Positions 36,256 to 44,716 of a DNA stretch of 64,000 nt are shown in pieces. Both the position numbers and the translations under genes were made by a program. The stretch is taken from contig NZ_FOAM01000006.1 of NCBI RefSeq assembly GCF_900109605.1, forward strand, positions 186,001 through 250,000. The letters run 5' to 3'. Numbering within the stretch: the first letter of the stretch is position 1; each line of letters starts with the position of its first letter. The notes under the pieces are model-generated. The model had not been told where the DNA came from. It saw nothing but the letters and a program-made list of their open reading frames with translations, and did no database searches. The stretch comes from Xaviernesmea oryzae (lineage in GTDB: Bacteria > Pseudomonadota > Alphaproteobacteria > Rhizobiales > Rhizobiaceae).

Positions 36256-37266
36256 ATGAAAGCCGACAGCCTGCTCTATCCGACGCCCAAAGGCCTCTAC
36301 TGTGAAAAAGGCGGGTTCTATATCGACCCGGTGCAGCCCGTAGAGCGAGCCCTGATCACCCATGGGCATGCGGACCACGCCCGCGCCGGGCATCAGGCGG
36401 TGCTCGCCACGCGCCAGACCCTTGAAATCATGGCCGTGCGCTATGGCGAGGCCTTCTGCCAGACGCCGCAAGAGGCGCCACTCGGCAAGGAAATGCGCAT
36501 CGGCGACGTGACCGTGCATTTCCATCCCGCCGGCCATGTGCTCGGCTCTGCCCAGATCGCGGTGGAGGCGGAGGGGATGCGCATCGTCGTATCAGGCGAT
36601 TACAAACGGCGGCGCGATCCCACCTGCCTGTCCTTCGAGCCGGTGCCCTGCGACGTCTTCATCACAGAGGCAACCTTTGGCCTGCCGGTCTTTCACCATC
36701 CCGACGACGCCGAGGAGGTGGGCAAGCTCCTTACCTCATTGAAACAGTTTCCCGAGCGCGCCCATCTGGTCGGGGCCTATGCGCTGGGCAAGGCGCAAAG
36801 GGTAATCATGCTGCTGCGGGAAGCCGGCTATGACGCGCCGATCTTCATCCATGGGGCACTTGCCCGGCTCTGCGACTATTATCAGCGCGAAGGCATCGAT
36901 CTCGGCCCCCTGGAACCGGCCACCATCACCGGCCGTGACAAGAGCGCCTTCGCCGGCCGCGTGGTGATTGGCCCGCCCTCGGCCTTTGCCGACAAATGGG
37001 CGCGGCGCTTTCCAGAACCCATGGCCGTCTTCGCCTCGGGCTGGATGCTGGTGCGCCAGCGCGCCCGCCAGCGGGGCGTCGAGCTGCCCATGGTGATCTC
37101 GGACCATTGCGACTGGGCGGAACTGACCGCGACCATCGCCGAACTGCGCCCCGGCGAGGTCTGGGTCACCCATGGGCGGGAGGAGGCGCTGGTGCGCTGG
37201 TGCGAGCTTGAAGGCATTGCCGCCCGGCCACTGCATCTCGTCGGCTATGACGACGAGGGGGAATGA
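36256..37266 (+). CDS. Ligase-associated DNA 3' exonuclease (MBL fold)
   Basis: A 336-residue metallo-beta-lactamase/beta-CASP nuclease. The metal-binding motif is HGHADHARAGHQ near residue 36, and FHPAGHVLGSAQIAVE, VVSGDYKRRRDPTCLSFE and ISDHCDWAEL follow in the order seen in the ligase-associated exonuclease family. It processes DNA ends in a repair module linked with an ATP-dependent ligase. The ligase gene starts 4 bases after its stop, so they are one unit. The Lhr-type helicase and phosphoesterase often found in this module are missing here. Confidence 0.92.
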   Translation: MKADSLLYPTPKGLYCEKGGFYIDPVQPVERALITHGHADHARAGHQAVLATRQTLEIMAVRYGEAFCQTPQEAPLGKEMRIGDVTVHFHPAGHVLGSAQIAVEAEGMRIVVSGDYKRRRDPTCLSFEPVPCDVFITEATFGLPVFHHPDDAEEVGKLLTSLKQFPERAHLVGAYALGKAQRVIMLLREAGYDAPIFIHGALARLCDYYQREGIDLGPLEPATITGRDKSAFAGRVVIGPPSAFADKWARRFPEPMAVFASGWMLVRQRARQRGVELPMVISDHCDWAELTATIAELRPGEVWVTHGREEALVRWCELEGIAARPLHLVGYDDEGE

Positions 37267-37269
37267 GCC

Positions 37270-38919
37270 ATGCAGGCCTTTGCCGAGCTTCTCGACCGGC
37301 TGGTGCTGACCCCGCAGCGCAATGCCAAGATCCGGCTGATGGCCGATTATTTCCGCACGGCGCCAGACCCGGACCGTGGCTATGCGCTGGCGGCAATCGC
37401 CGGAACACTCGACATCGCCACCGTCAAGCCCGCGCTCCTGCGCCAGCTGATGCTGGAGCGCATGGACCCCATTCTCTTCCAATATTCCTATGATTATGTC
37501 GGCGATTTGGCCGAGACCATCTCGTTGGTCTGGGAGACGGTCGAACCCGATGAGGCCGAGGTGGCAGACCTGTCGCTCGGCGCGGTCATCCATCGGCTGC
37601 AGAGCGCCGGGCGCGGCGATGTGCGCGGCCTGGTGCGCGATCTTCTCGACCGGCTCGACGGCTCCGCGCGCTATGCCTTCTTGAAACTCGTCACCGGCTC
37701 CATGCGCATCGGCGTCTCTGCCCGGCTGGTGAAGCAGGCGCTGGCGGATATGGGCGGCGTCGATGCCAGCGAGATCGAAACGCTGTGGCATGGGCTGGAA
37801 CCGCCCTATCTCTCGCTTTTCTCCTGGCTCGAAGGCCATTCGGAGCGCCCGGCGCTGTCCATGCCGGCCGTCTTCCATGCGGTGATGCTGGCAACGCCTG
37901 TGGCTGACGGCGATTTGACCAATCTCGATCCGCAGGACTATGCCGCCGAATGGAAATGGGACGGCATTCGTGTGCAGCTCGCCAATCTCGATGGCACGCG
38001 CCGTCTCTATTCGCGCAGTGGCGACGATATTTCCGCCGCCTTTCCCGACATTCTCGAAGCGGTCGATTTCGAAGGCATCATCGATGGCGAACTTCTGGTC
38101 GGCGGCACCGCGCGCACCAACCGCGCCACCCGCACCTTCTCCGACCTGCAGCAGCGGCTGAACCGCAAGACGGTGACGCGTAAAACCATCGAGGATTATC
38201 CCGCCTTCGTGCGCGGCTACGATCTCCTGTTCTCGCGCGAGGGCGACATGCGCCCTCTGCCCTTCTCCGAGCGCCGCGCCGCGCTGTCGGGCCTGATCGA
38301 GGCAGCCTCGCCCACGCATTTCGACCTGTCGCCGCTGGTCTCCTTTTCGAGCTGGAAGGAGATCGACCAGCTGCGCATCGCCCCGCCCGATCCGGTGATC
38401 GAGGGCATCATGCTCAAGCGCTGGGACTCGCCCTATCAGTCCGGCCGCGCCAAGGGGCCGTGGTTCAAATGGAAGCGCGAGCCCTACAATATCGACGCCG
38501 TGTTGATGTATGCCCAGCGCGGCCATGGCAAGCGCTCCAGCTATTATTCCGATTTCACCTTCGGTGTCTGGACCGAGGTAGATGGCAAGCAGGTGCTCGT
38601 GCCGGTCGGCAAGGCCTATTTCGGCTTTACCGATGCCGAACTCGAAATCCTCGATCGTTTCGTGCGCAACAATACGGTCGAACGCTTCGGGCCGGTGCGC
38701 TCGGTGCGGGCAACCGCCGATCACGGCTTCGTGCTGGAAATCGCCTTCGAAGGGATCAACCGCTCGACCCGGCACAAGTCCGGCGTCGCCATGCGCTTTC
38801 CCCGCATCGCCCGGCTGCGCGCCGATAAGCTGCCGCGCGACGCCGACCGGCTGGAGACACTGATGGCGATGATCCCGGCCGGCACTGTGGAGGAAATGGA
38901 CGGCGACCTCTCCTCTTGA
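37270..38919 (+). CDS. ATP-dependent DNA ligase (cisplatin-damage-response type)
   Basis: A 549-residue ligase. An N-terminal helical DNA-binding domain (about 1-200) precedes the nucleotidyltransferase core. The adenylated lysine is in EWKWDGIRVQ (about residue 227), followed by FEGIIDGELLVGG (motif III), GYDLLF and EGIMLKRWDSPY (motif IV). WFKWKREPYNIDAVLM is motif V, and an OB-fold domain closes the protein. It seals nicks during repair, separate from the essential NAD-dependent ligase. Paired with the exonuclease gene upstream. Confidence 0.94.
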   Translation: MQAFAELLDRLVLTPQRNAKIRLMADYFRTAPDPDRGYALAAIAGTLDIATVKPALLRQLMLERMDPILFQYSYDYVGDLAETISLVWETVEPDEAEVADLSLGAVIHRLQSAGRGDVRGLVRDLLDRLDGSARYAFLKLVTGSMRIGVSARLVKQALADMGGVDASEIETLWHGLEPPYLSLFSWLEGHSERPALSMPAVFHAVMLATPVADGDLTNLDPQDYAAEWKWDGIRVQLANLDGTRRLYSRSGDDISAAFPDILEAVDFEGIIDGELLVGGTARTNRATRTFSDLQQRLNRKTVTRKTIEDYPAFVRGYDLLFSREGDMRPLPFSERRAALSGLIEAASPTHFDLSPLVSFSSWKEIDQLRIAPPDPVIEGIMLKRWDSPYQSGRAKGPWFKWKREPYNIDAVLMYAQRGHGKRSSYYSDFTFGVWTEVDGKQVLVPVGKAYFGFTDAELEILDRFVRNNTVERFGPVRSVRATADHGFVLEIAFEGINRSTRHKSGVAMRFPRIARLRADKLPRDADRLETLMAMIPAGTVEEMDGDLSS

Positions 38920-39252
38920 GGCCGCCAAGGCCGCGACGGCCTTAGATGATCGGCCTCTGGCGGGCGCTGGGGGATCCCCCTGACGTCGATCTTGCAGCGG
39001 CTCCGGCGGATGACTTTGCGAGAAGACCCAAGACATCCGCGCTCATCGGGCAGGCCATCAGACCGTCTCATCCGCAAGCAAACCCGTCATCGCTAAAATT
39101 AGCGTGTCCGACCCTTTAATTTTAACTGGTCGCTTCAGGAGGTTTTTACCTTTTATTTTCTCTGGAAGAGCCGAATTGCAAAACCACGCCATGGCACTGC
39201 TAGGTAATGTTAACACTGAGGCGCGACGATCCTTTATCATTTCGAAGAGATC
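38920..39252. other. Intergenic region between ligase and CHASE-EAL genes
   Basis: These 333 bases contain the hairpin at 38927-38943 and an AT-rich tract (about 39105-39155) that is the likely promoter area of the downstream gene. No gene or RNA is recognised. Confidence 0.45.
38927..38943 (+). terminator. Short hairpin after the DNA ligase gene
   Basis: AAGGCCG and CGGCCTT form a perfect 7-bp stem with a 3-base loop, 8 bases past the ligase stop. It fits a terminator stem, but no T-run follows. Confidence 0.45.
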
Positions 39253-41925
39253 ATGAGCGTGGTGAAAATTAGCTTTCCGAGGACCAAATGGTTTCGGCAC
39301 CTGCGCCGGTTGCTCGGGCCAAACTATATTCCGTCGATCATCGCGCTGGCCGTGGTGGTGACCGCGACCTTTTTTGCCGAGCAGCAGAATGCTTCGATTG
39401 CGGATATGCGGGCGCGCACCATGGTCAGCGAAAGGCTGACGGCGATCCGTTCGAAGCTGGAGCGCAGCATCAACGGCGATGTCCAGCTGGTGCGCGGGCT
39501 CGCGGCCATGGTGGCAGCGGAGCCTGATATCAGCGAGACGCGCTTCGCAGCCCTGTCCAAGAGCCTGTTCGATAGCCCGTCCCATCTGCACAATCTGGCG
39601 CTGGCGCCGGATCTGGTCATCCGGCAAGTCTATCCGCGTGCCGGCAACGAGGCGGCTCTCGGCCATGATTACCGCAAGAGCACCACGCAGCGTGAGGCGG
39701 CCCTGCGCGCCCGCGACGAAAACCGCATGGTGCTGGCCGGACCGGTCGATCTCATCCAGGGTGGGCGCGGTCTCGTCAGCCGCTTTCCGATTCGCGTGGA
39801 CGACGACAAGGGCGGCAGCCGCTTCTGGGGCATTCTCTCCGCCGTGATCGATATCGACGCAGTCTATGACGAAGCCGGCCTGACCAGCAGCGGGCTGGAT
39901 CTCGACGTTGCGCTGTCCGGCCGGGATGGGCTTGGCGCTGGCGGCGCCTTGTTTTTCGGTGAAGCGGCGGTTCTGGGACGCAATCCGGTCAGCCTTGCGG
40001 TGGCGCTGCCGGGCGGCAGCTGGGTCATCAACGGTACGCCCAAAGGCGGATGGGCCGCCGAGCCGCCCAATGCCTGGGCGGTTCGCCTGGCGGTAGCGCT
40101 TGGCAGCCTGCTGATTCTCGTTCCCGTCTACACGCTGAGCCGGCTCATGGACGAGCGCCAGGAAAACATCCGCATCCTCGAACAGAAGGAGGAGCGACTG
40201 GGCGAGCTGTCCCGCCGGCTGCGCATTGCGCTTGACGCATCCGAAACCGGCATCTGGGAGCTGGACGTAGCGCGCGAAACCCTGGTTTGGGACAAGCGCA
40301 TGCACGAAATCTACGCCGCGCAGCCGCATGAGACCGCCGACATGACCTTCTGGGCCGACCGGCTGCACCCGGAGGACAGGCAGGGCGCCATTGCGGAAAT
40401 CGTCGAGGCCTCCAAGAGCCGACGCACCTATCATTCGCAATTCCGCATCGTTCTGCCGGATGGGCGCGTGCGCAATATACGCAGCATCGGCTCCTGCTTC
40501 ACCGATGCCAAGGGCCAGCAGAAGGTGGTCGGCGTCAACTGGGACATCAGCGCCGACGTGGCCAAGACCCAGAGCCTGGAGGAAGCACGCCGGCTTGCCG
40601 AAGAGCGAAACCGCGAGATCGAGGCCGCGCGCCACCGCATGGAATTCAACGCGCTGCACGATCCGCTGACCGGCCTGCCGAACCGCCGCTTTCTCGATCA
40701 GCGCCTGAATGCGCTGACGCCCTGCGGCACGCCGATCAGCGTCTTCCATCTCGATCTAGACCGCTTCAAGGATATCAACGACACGCTCGGCCATGCTGCC
40801 GGCGACGAGGTGCTGCGCCATGCCGCCGACACGCTGCGCGCCAGGATCCGCCCTGGTGATTTCGTTGCCCGCATCGGCGGCGACGAATTCGTGGTGATCG
40901 CCGCCAATGACAGCCTGCCCGACGAGGGCAAGGCGCTGGCGGCTGGCATCATCGAGGCCATGCGCACGCCCGTGCCCTATCGCGGCCATGAGTGCCGCAT
41001 CGGCGCCAGCATCGGCATTGCCCGCCAATCCTCCGATGAGGAGACGGCGGCGCAGCTACTCGTCAATGCCGATATCGCGCTCTACGAGGCCAAGCGCAGC
41101 GGACGCGACCGCTATCAGTTCTTCACACCGGCGCTAAGGGCGGCGGCGCTGAAGACAAAGAAAACAGGCGACGAGATCCTGCGCGCGTTGGAGCGCGGCG
41201 AGATCATTGCCTATTTCCAACCGCAGTTCTCGCCCGTATCGCTCGATATTATCGGCGTGGAAGCCTTGGCGCGCTGGCAGCACCCGACGCGCGGCCTGCT
41301 GGCACCGGCCGCCTTTCTGGAAACCGCCGAGGCGATCGGCGTCGTGGCAAAAATCGATGACCGCGTGCTCGATTGCGGGCTGGAGGTCCTGCGCCTCTGG
41401 GACGAAGCGGGCCTGGCGATTCCGAAGCTGTCGGTCAATCTGTCGCATGACCGGCTGAACGACCAGGCCCTTCCCGAGCGTCTGGAAGCGCGGCAGCTGC
41501 CCAGGGGGCGGTTGTCCTTCGAACTGCTCGAATCGATTTCCTTTGACGAAACCGACAGCCGGATCCTCAGCAATATCGAGCGCATTCGAGACCTCGGCAT
41601 CGATCTGGAAATCGACGATTTCGGCAGCGGCTATGCCTCGATCACCAGCCTCCTGAAGCTCAAACCGAGCCGGCTGAAGATCGACAGGCAGCTGGTCATG
41701 CCGATTCTGTCGTCCAATCGCCAGCTGCGACTCGTCTCCTCCATCATCGATATCGGCCGCGCGCTCGGCATCGACGTGATCGCCGAAGGCGTGGAGACGC
41801 GCAATCATGCCGATGTTTTGCGTGCTCTGGGAGCTCACGCCCTGCAGGGCTATGCCTTCGCCCGACCGATGAGCGCGGAGATGCTGGTGGATTTCGCCTC
41901 GCGCAAAACCTGGAAGGCAGCCTAG
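39253..41925 (+). CDS. CHASE-PAS-GGDEF-EAL membrane protein
   Basis: An 890-residue cyclic di-GMP enzyme. Two membrane helices (about residues 26-44 and 283-302) flank a periplasmic CHASE sensor domain. Inside the cell a PAS domain (about 315-430) leads to GGDEF (about 465-625) and EAL (about 645-885). The GGDEF loop ARIGGDEFVV is intact, with RPGD as an inhibitory site five residues before. EAL is intact in GVEALARWQHP, with DDFGSGYAS further on. Either synthesis or breakdown of cyclic di-GMP is possible, controlled by the external ligand. The signal is unknown. Confidence 0.95.
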   Translation: MSVVKISFPRTKWFRHLRRLLGPNYIPSIIALAVVVTATFFAEQQNASIADMRARTMVSERLTAIRSKLERSINGDVQLVRGLAAMVAAEPDISETRFAALSKSLFDSPSHLHNLALAPDLVIRQVYPRAGNEAALGHDYRKSTTQREAALRARDENRMVLAGPVDLIQGGRGLVSRFPIRVDDDKGGSRFWGILSAVIDIDAVYDEAGLTSSGLDLDVALSGRDGLGAGGALFFGEAAVLGRNPVSLAVALPGGSWVINGTPKGGWAAEPPNAWAVRLAVALGSLLILVPVYTLSRLMDERQENIRILEQKEERLGELSRRLRIALDASETGIWELDVARETLVWDKRMHEIYAAQPHETADMTFWADRLHPEDRQGAIAEIVEASKSRRTYHSQFRIVLPDGRVRNIRSIGSCFTDAKGQQKVVGVNWDISADVAKTQSLEEARRLAEERNREIEAARHRMEFNALHDPLTGLPNRRFLDQRLNALTPCGTPISVFHLDLDRFKDINDTLGHAAGDEVLRHAADTLRARIRPGDFVARIGGDEFVVIAANDSLPDEGKALAAGIIEAMRTPVPYRGHECRIGASIGIARQSSDEETAAQLLVNADIALYEAKRSGRDRYQFFTPALRAAALKTKKTGDEILRALERGEIIAYFQPQFSPVSLDIIGVEALARWQHPTRGLLAPAAFLETAEAIGVVAKIDDRVLDCGLEVLRLWDEAGLAIPKLSVNLSHDRLNDQALPERLEARQLPRGRLSFELLESISFDETDSRILSNIERIRDLGIDLEIDDFGSGYASITSLLKLKPSRLKIDRQLVMPILSSNRQLRLVSSIIDIGRALGIDVIAEGVETRNHADVLRALGAHALQGYAFARPMSAEMLVDFASRKTWKAA

Positions 41926-42171
41926 GGCGAATCATTACCTGCCTAATATAATTGCGATCGCAGACGCTTAGAGGATTTCATCAAGCCTTGCGCCGCACTG
42001 GTGCCTGTCCCGCTTTCGACCAGACCGTGGCCGGAAGGAAACACTTGTTGAGGGACTTACCATAATTTGGGGGAAGGCGGCGTTTGGCCCCTCGCTTCGC
42101 GGCGGCAAAATGATAAGGAGGAATAGTGAATCACTCGTTACCGGCAGTCTCAGTCCGGAAGGGGAAACCCG

Positions 42172-43635
42172 ATGATATCAGTCAAAGCGCTCCTGCCGTT
42201 GAGCCTCCTCCTGCTGTCCGGCTGCGTCGTCGGCCCGAACTATCAGGAGCCGCCGACCGCGCTGCCGGCCAAGTTTTCGCGAGGCGCATCCGCCCAGGAC
42301 AACACCACTCTCAACCCCTGGTGGCAGTCCTTCCGCGATAAGAAGCTCGACAGCCTGATGACGCGCGGTATGAATGAAAACCTGAGCGTGCAGCAGGCGC
42401 TTGAGCGTATCAATCAGGCTCGCGCCAACGTGATCATTGCCGGCGCCGGTGCGCTGCCGCAGCTCAATTCCTCCTCCTCGGCCAGCATCGACGGCCAGGA
42501 CGGTTCCTATCTGCGCCGCCAGTCGGGCGGTGCGCGTGACCATTCCGAGACCAAGAGCGCGTCCAGCGCGCTCGCGGGCTCATGGCTCCTCGATCTGTTC
42601 GGCCAGTATCGCCGCTCGGTCGAATCGGCCAATGCTTCGCTGGATGCGGCCTATGACAATGTCGGCACGGCGCGGCTTGCCTATCTCTCCGATCTCGCCA
42701 CCTCGTATATCGATGCGCGTTATAACCAGGAGGCACTGGCGCTTGCTCGCAAGAGCTTGGAATCGCGTCGCGAAACGCTGAAGCTCACCAATGACATCCG
42801 CGAAGCGGGCGCTGCGTCGAGCCTCGACGTGGTCCAGGCGGAAGGCCTCGTGAACTCGACGCTGGCGGAACTGCCGGCCTATGAGAGCGGCTTCAACACC
42901 GCCGCCAACCACATCGCCACCCTGCTTGCCCTGCCGGCGACCTCGATCACGTCGGAGCTCGTGCGCAGCGGCGGGCAGCCGACCCCGCGCTATAACACGA
43001 AGGTCGGCGTTCCCGCCGATCTCATCCGCAACCGTCCGGACATTCGCGCCGCCGAGCGCAATCTCGCCGCCGCAACGGCGGAAATCGGCGTGGCCGAAGC
43101 GCAGCTCTATCCGAGCCTCACGCTGTCGGGCTCGCTCAGCGCCAGCCGCACAGTCACCAATGCCCTGCGTGGCAGTGTCGGCGCCTGGTCCTTCGGCCCG
43201 GATCTCACCATCCCGATCTTCAATGGCGGCCGTCTGCGCGCCAATGTCGAGGCACAGCGCTCCGCAGCGCAGGAAGCCTATCTGAGCTGGAAGCAGACCG
43301 TGCTCGACGCTGTCGAGGATGTCGAAAACGCGCTGATCGCGCTCAAGAACAATTACGAGACGGTCGCAGCACTGCGCAAGGTCGTGGCCTCCTCCGAACA
43401 GGCATTGGGTCTCGCCCGCGAAAGCTATCGCGGCGGCGCGACTTCGCTTCTGGATGTTCTCGACGCCGAACGCACCCTGTCGGAATCGCGCATCTCGCTC
43501 GCTTCCGCGATCCGCAGCCTGGCCTCCAACTATGTGGCGCTCAATGTCGCTATCGGCGGCGGCTCGGCCATCAACGTGCCGGCTCGCGGCACGCCGCTGG
43601 TGCCGCTGCGCAGCACGGTCGTCGCCACCAAGTAA
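42172..43635 (+). CDS. Outer-membrane efflux channel lipoprotein (NodT/OprM family)
   Basis: A 487-residue outer-membrane factor. The signal peptide ends in a lipobox, LLLLSGCVVGPNY, so the protein is lipid-anchored. Two repeats of the family are visible, including GVPADLIRNRPDIRAAERNL and AAATAEIGVAEAQLYPSLTL, the classic OMF signature. It forms the exit duct for an RND or MFS pump. No adaptor or pump gene adjoins it, so it may serve several systems, perhaps the EmrAB-like pair or the type I exporter. A GGAAGGGG ribosome site precedes the start, and a strong terminator follows. Confidence 0.94.
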   Translation: MISVKALLPLSLLLLSGCVVGPNYQEPPTALPAKFSRGASAQDNTTLNPWWQSFRDKKLDSLMTRGMNENLSVQQALERINQARANVIIAGAGALPQLNSSSSASIDGQDGSYLRRQSGGARDHSETKSASSALAGSWLLDLFGQYRRSVESANASLDAAYDNVGTARLAYLSDLATSYIDARYNQEALALARKSLESRRETLKLTNDIREAGAASSLDVVQAEGLVNSTLAELPAYESGFNTAANHIATLLALPATSITSELVRSGGQPTPRYNTKVGVPADLIRNRPDIRAAERNLAAATAEIGVAEAQLYPSLTLSGSLSASRTVTNALRGSVGAWSFGPDLTIPIFNGGRLRANVEAQRSAAQEAYLSWKQTVLDAVEDVENALIALKNNYETVAALRKVVASSEQALGLARESYRGGATSLLDVLDAERTLSESRISLASAIRSLASNYVALNVAIGGGSAINVPARGTPLVPLRSTVVATK

Positions 43636-43664
43636 GGCGAACAGGCAAACACTCCGTTGCATCG

Positions 43665-43691
43665 AAAGGGCGCCAGACCGGCGCCCTTTTT
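43665..43691 (+). terminator. Rho-independent terminator after the outer-membrane channel gene
   Basis: AAAGGGCGCC and GGCGCCCTTT form a perfect stem with a short loop, followed by a T-run. This is the clearest intrinsic terminator in the window. It lies 30 bases past the stop codon. Confidence 0.9.
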
Positions 43692-43707
43692 CGTGCCCGT
43701 CCCTCGG

Positions 43708-43802
43708 CATCGGACCGAAAAGTGGGAACCGGTTTTCGGAAAAATCCGATGTAAAACAGAAATTTAGAGCATCGGACTGCGTATCGTTTTAAGCCCGATG
43801 CT
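43708..43802. repeat. Rhizobiaceae intergenic palindromic repeat
   Basis: The segment contains CCGAAAA and TTTTCGG arms (43715-43721 and 43733-43739) around GTGGGAACCGG, a motif I know as very frequent between genes in Rhizobium and Agrobacterium genomes. The word GCATCGGAC occurs twice in direct orientation (43707-43715 and 43769-43777), and related CCGATG words add further pairing. It lies between two convergent genes. Only this copy was noticed in the window. Confidence 0.65.
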
Positions 43803-43818
43803 GTAACCGTCTCACATA

Positions 43819-44235
43819 TCAGTCCCTTGAGATCTCGAGCGGCTGCGCGCCTTCCCACAGGACCATCCGGCCGAGCTTGGCGAGATCCTCGAGCGGCGAG
43901 GTGACCGTCAGGAAGTGGTTGCCGGCAAGCTGGCCCATCTTCGACTTGAAATGGACGGCCCCATAGGCGAGCAGCATTTCCGTTTCGCTGATGCCGCCGG
44001 GATAGAGCAGCATCTGCCCCGGCGTCGGGAAGCTGGTGTGATTCTCATAACCAATCCCGAAATCGGCCGTGCCCAGCGGAATCCAGAGCCCTTCGCCGCT
44101 CCAGCGCACATGAATGATCCGCTCGCGATAGGGCAGAAGCTTCAAGATCGCCGCGCAGGTTTGCGGCGCCGCCTCTGTTTCGAGCCGGGCCTCGAACCGG
44201 TAAGCCCCGGCTTTGAGAACAACTGTGTCTCCCAT
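43819..44235 (-). CDS. DUF3830 family protein
   Basis: A 138-residue protein matching DUF3830 by its order of motifs: CAAILKLLPYRERIIHVRWS, LWIPLG, ENHTSFPTPGQMLLYPGGIS, and ETEMLLAYG. These proteins have a cyclophilin-like barrel and unknown function. They are often encoded near amino-acid or pyrimidine catabolism genes. The ATG at 44235 is preceded by GGAGGAGG. It is divergent from the mrp operon and convergent with the outer-membrane channel gene. Family assignment comes from memory of the pattern. Confidence 0.75.
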   Translation of the reverse strand: MGDTVVLKAGAYRFEARLETEAAPQTCAAILKLLPYRERIIHVRWSGEGLWIPLGTADFGIGYENHTSFPTPGQMLLYPGGISETEMLLAYGAVHFKSKMGQLAGNHFLTVTSPLEDLAKLGRMVLWEGAQPLEISRD

Positions 44236-44716
44236 CAAATTTCCTCCTCCTGCGGATCGCGCACCGTTCCGAAACGCTCGGCCGCGCCTGCTCGCCTGTC
44301 CATCCGACGCCTTGCATAAGCGCGCCTTGCCATCGGTGCGTCAAGTTCGCCAGCACGGGCATGGTGCTCAAGCTGCACGCCGGGGCAACCGCTGGAATGT
44401 CCGCGCTGACTCTTTTCAAAAAGCCTGCCCATCCTTGCGTGTTTTTTCCCGGTTCAGGGTTGGCATTCCACAAGAACCTCTCCATATTCGACGCATCCCC
44501 GCGAGCGCTGCTTCAAAGCGGCTATCGCCTGCACGTCTCGCGTGCAGAGATGCCGGTGCCCGCCTTTGCGCTGGCGCGGTTGACGGATGCAGGCGTGCTT
44601 TCGGGCTGCCATCATCCGGCTCTTCTTCATCGACGAGGAGCGGGGTCCGGTCTCATGCTCGTGTTTGCGCATTGGCTGAGCCTCCCGCCTGGACCTGCCA
44701 TCCGAGAGGAACGACC
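44236..44716. other. Region upstream of the mrp operon
   Basis: These 481 bases separate divergent DUF3830 and mrpA genes. The mrpA frame is open through most of this stretch but contains no ATG. The encoded sequence there is Arg/Ser-rich and unlike the membrane protein, so it is probably untranslated leader and promoter DNA. No RNA motif is recognised. Confidence 0.45.

Noticed and set aside
36736-39036. Open frame of 766 codons on the minus strand
   Set aside because: It is antisense to the exonuclease and DNA ligase genes, has no family motif, and has the His/Gly/Gln-rich composition typical of antisense frames in GC-rich DNA.
39058-40749. Open frame of 563 codons on the minus strand
   Set aside because: Antisense to the CHASE-PAS-GGDEF-EAL gene, which has complete domains.
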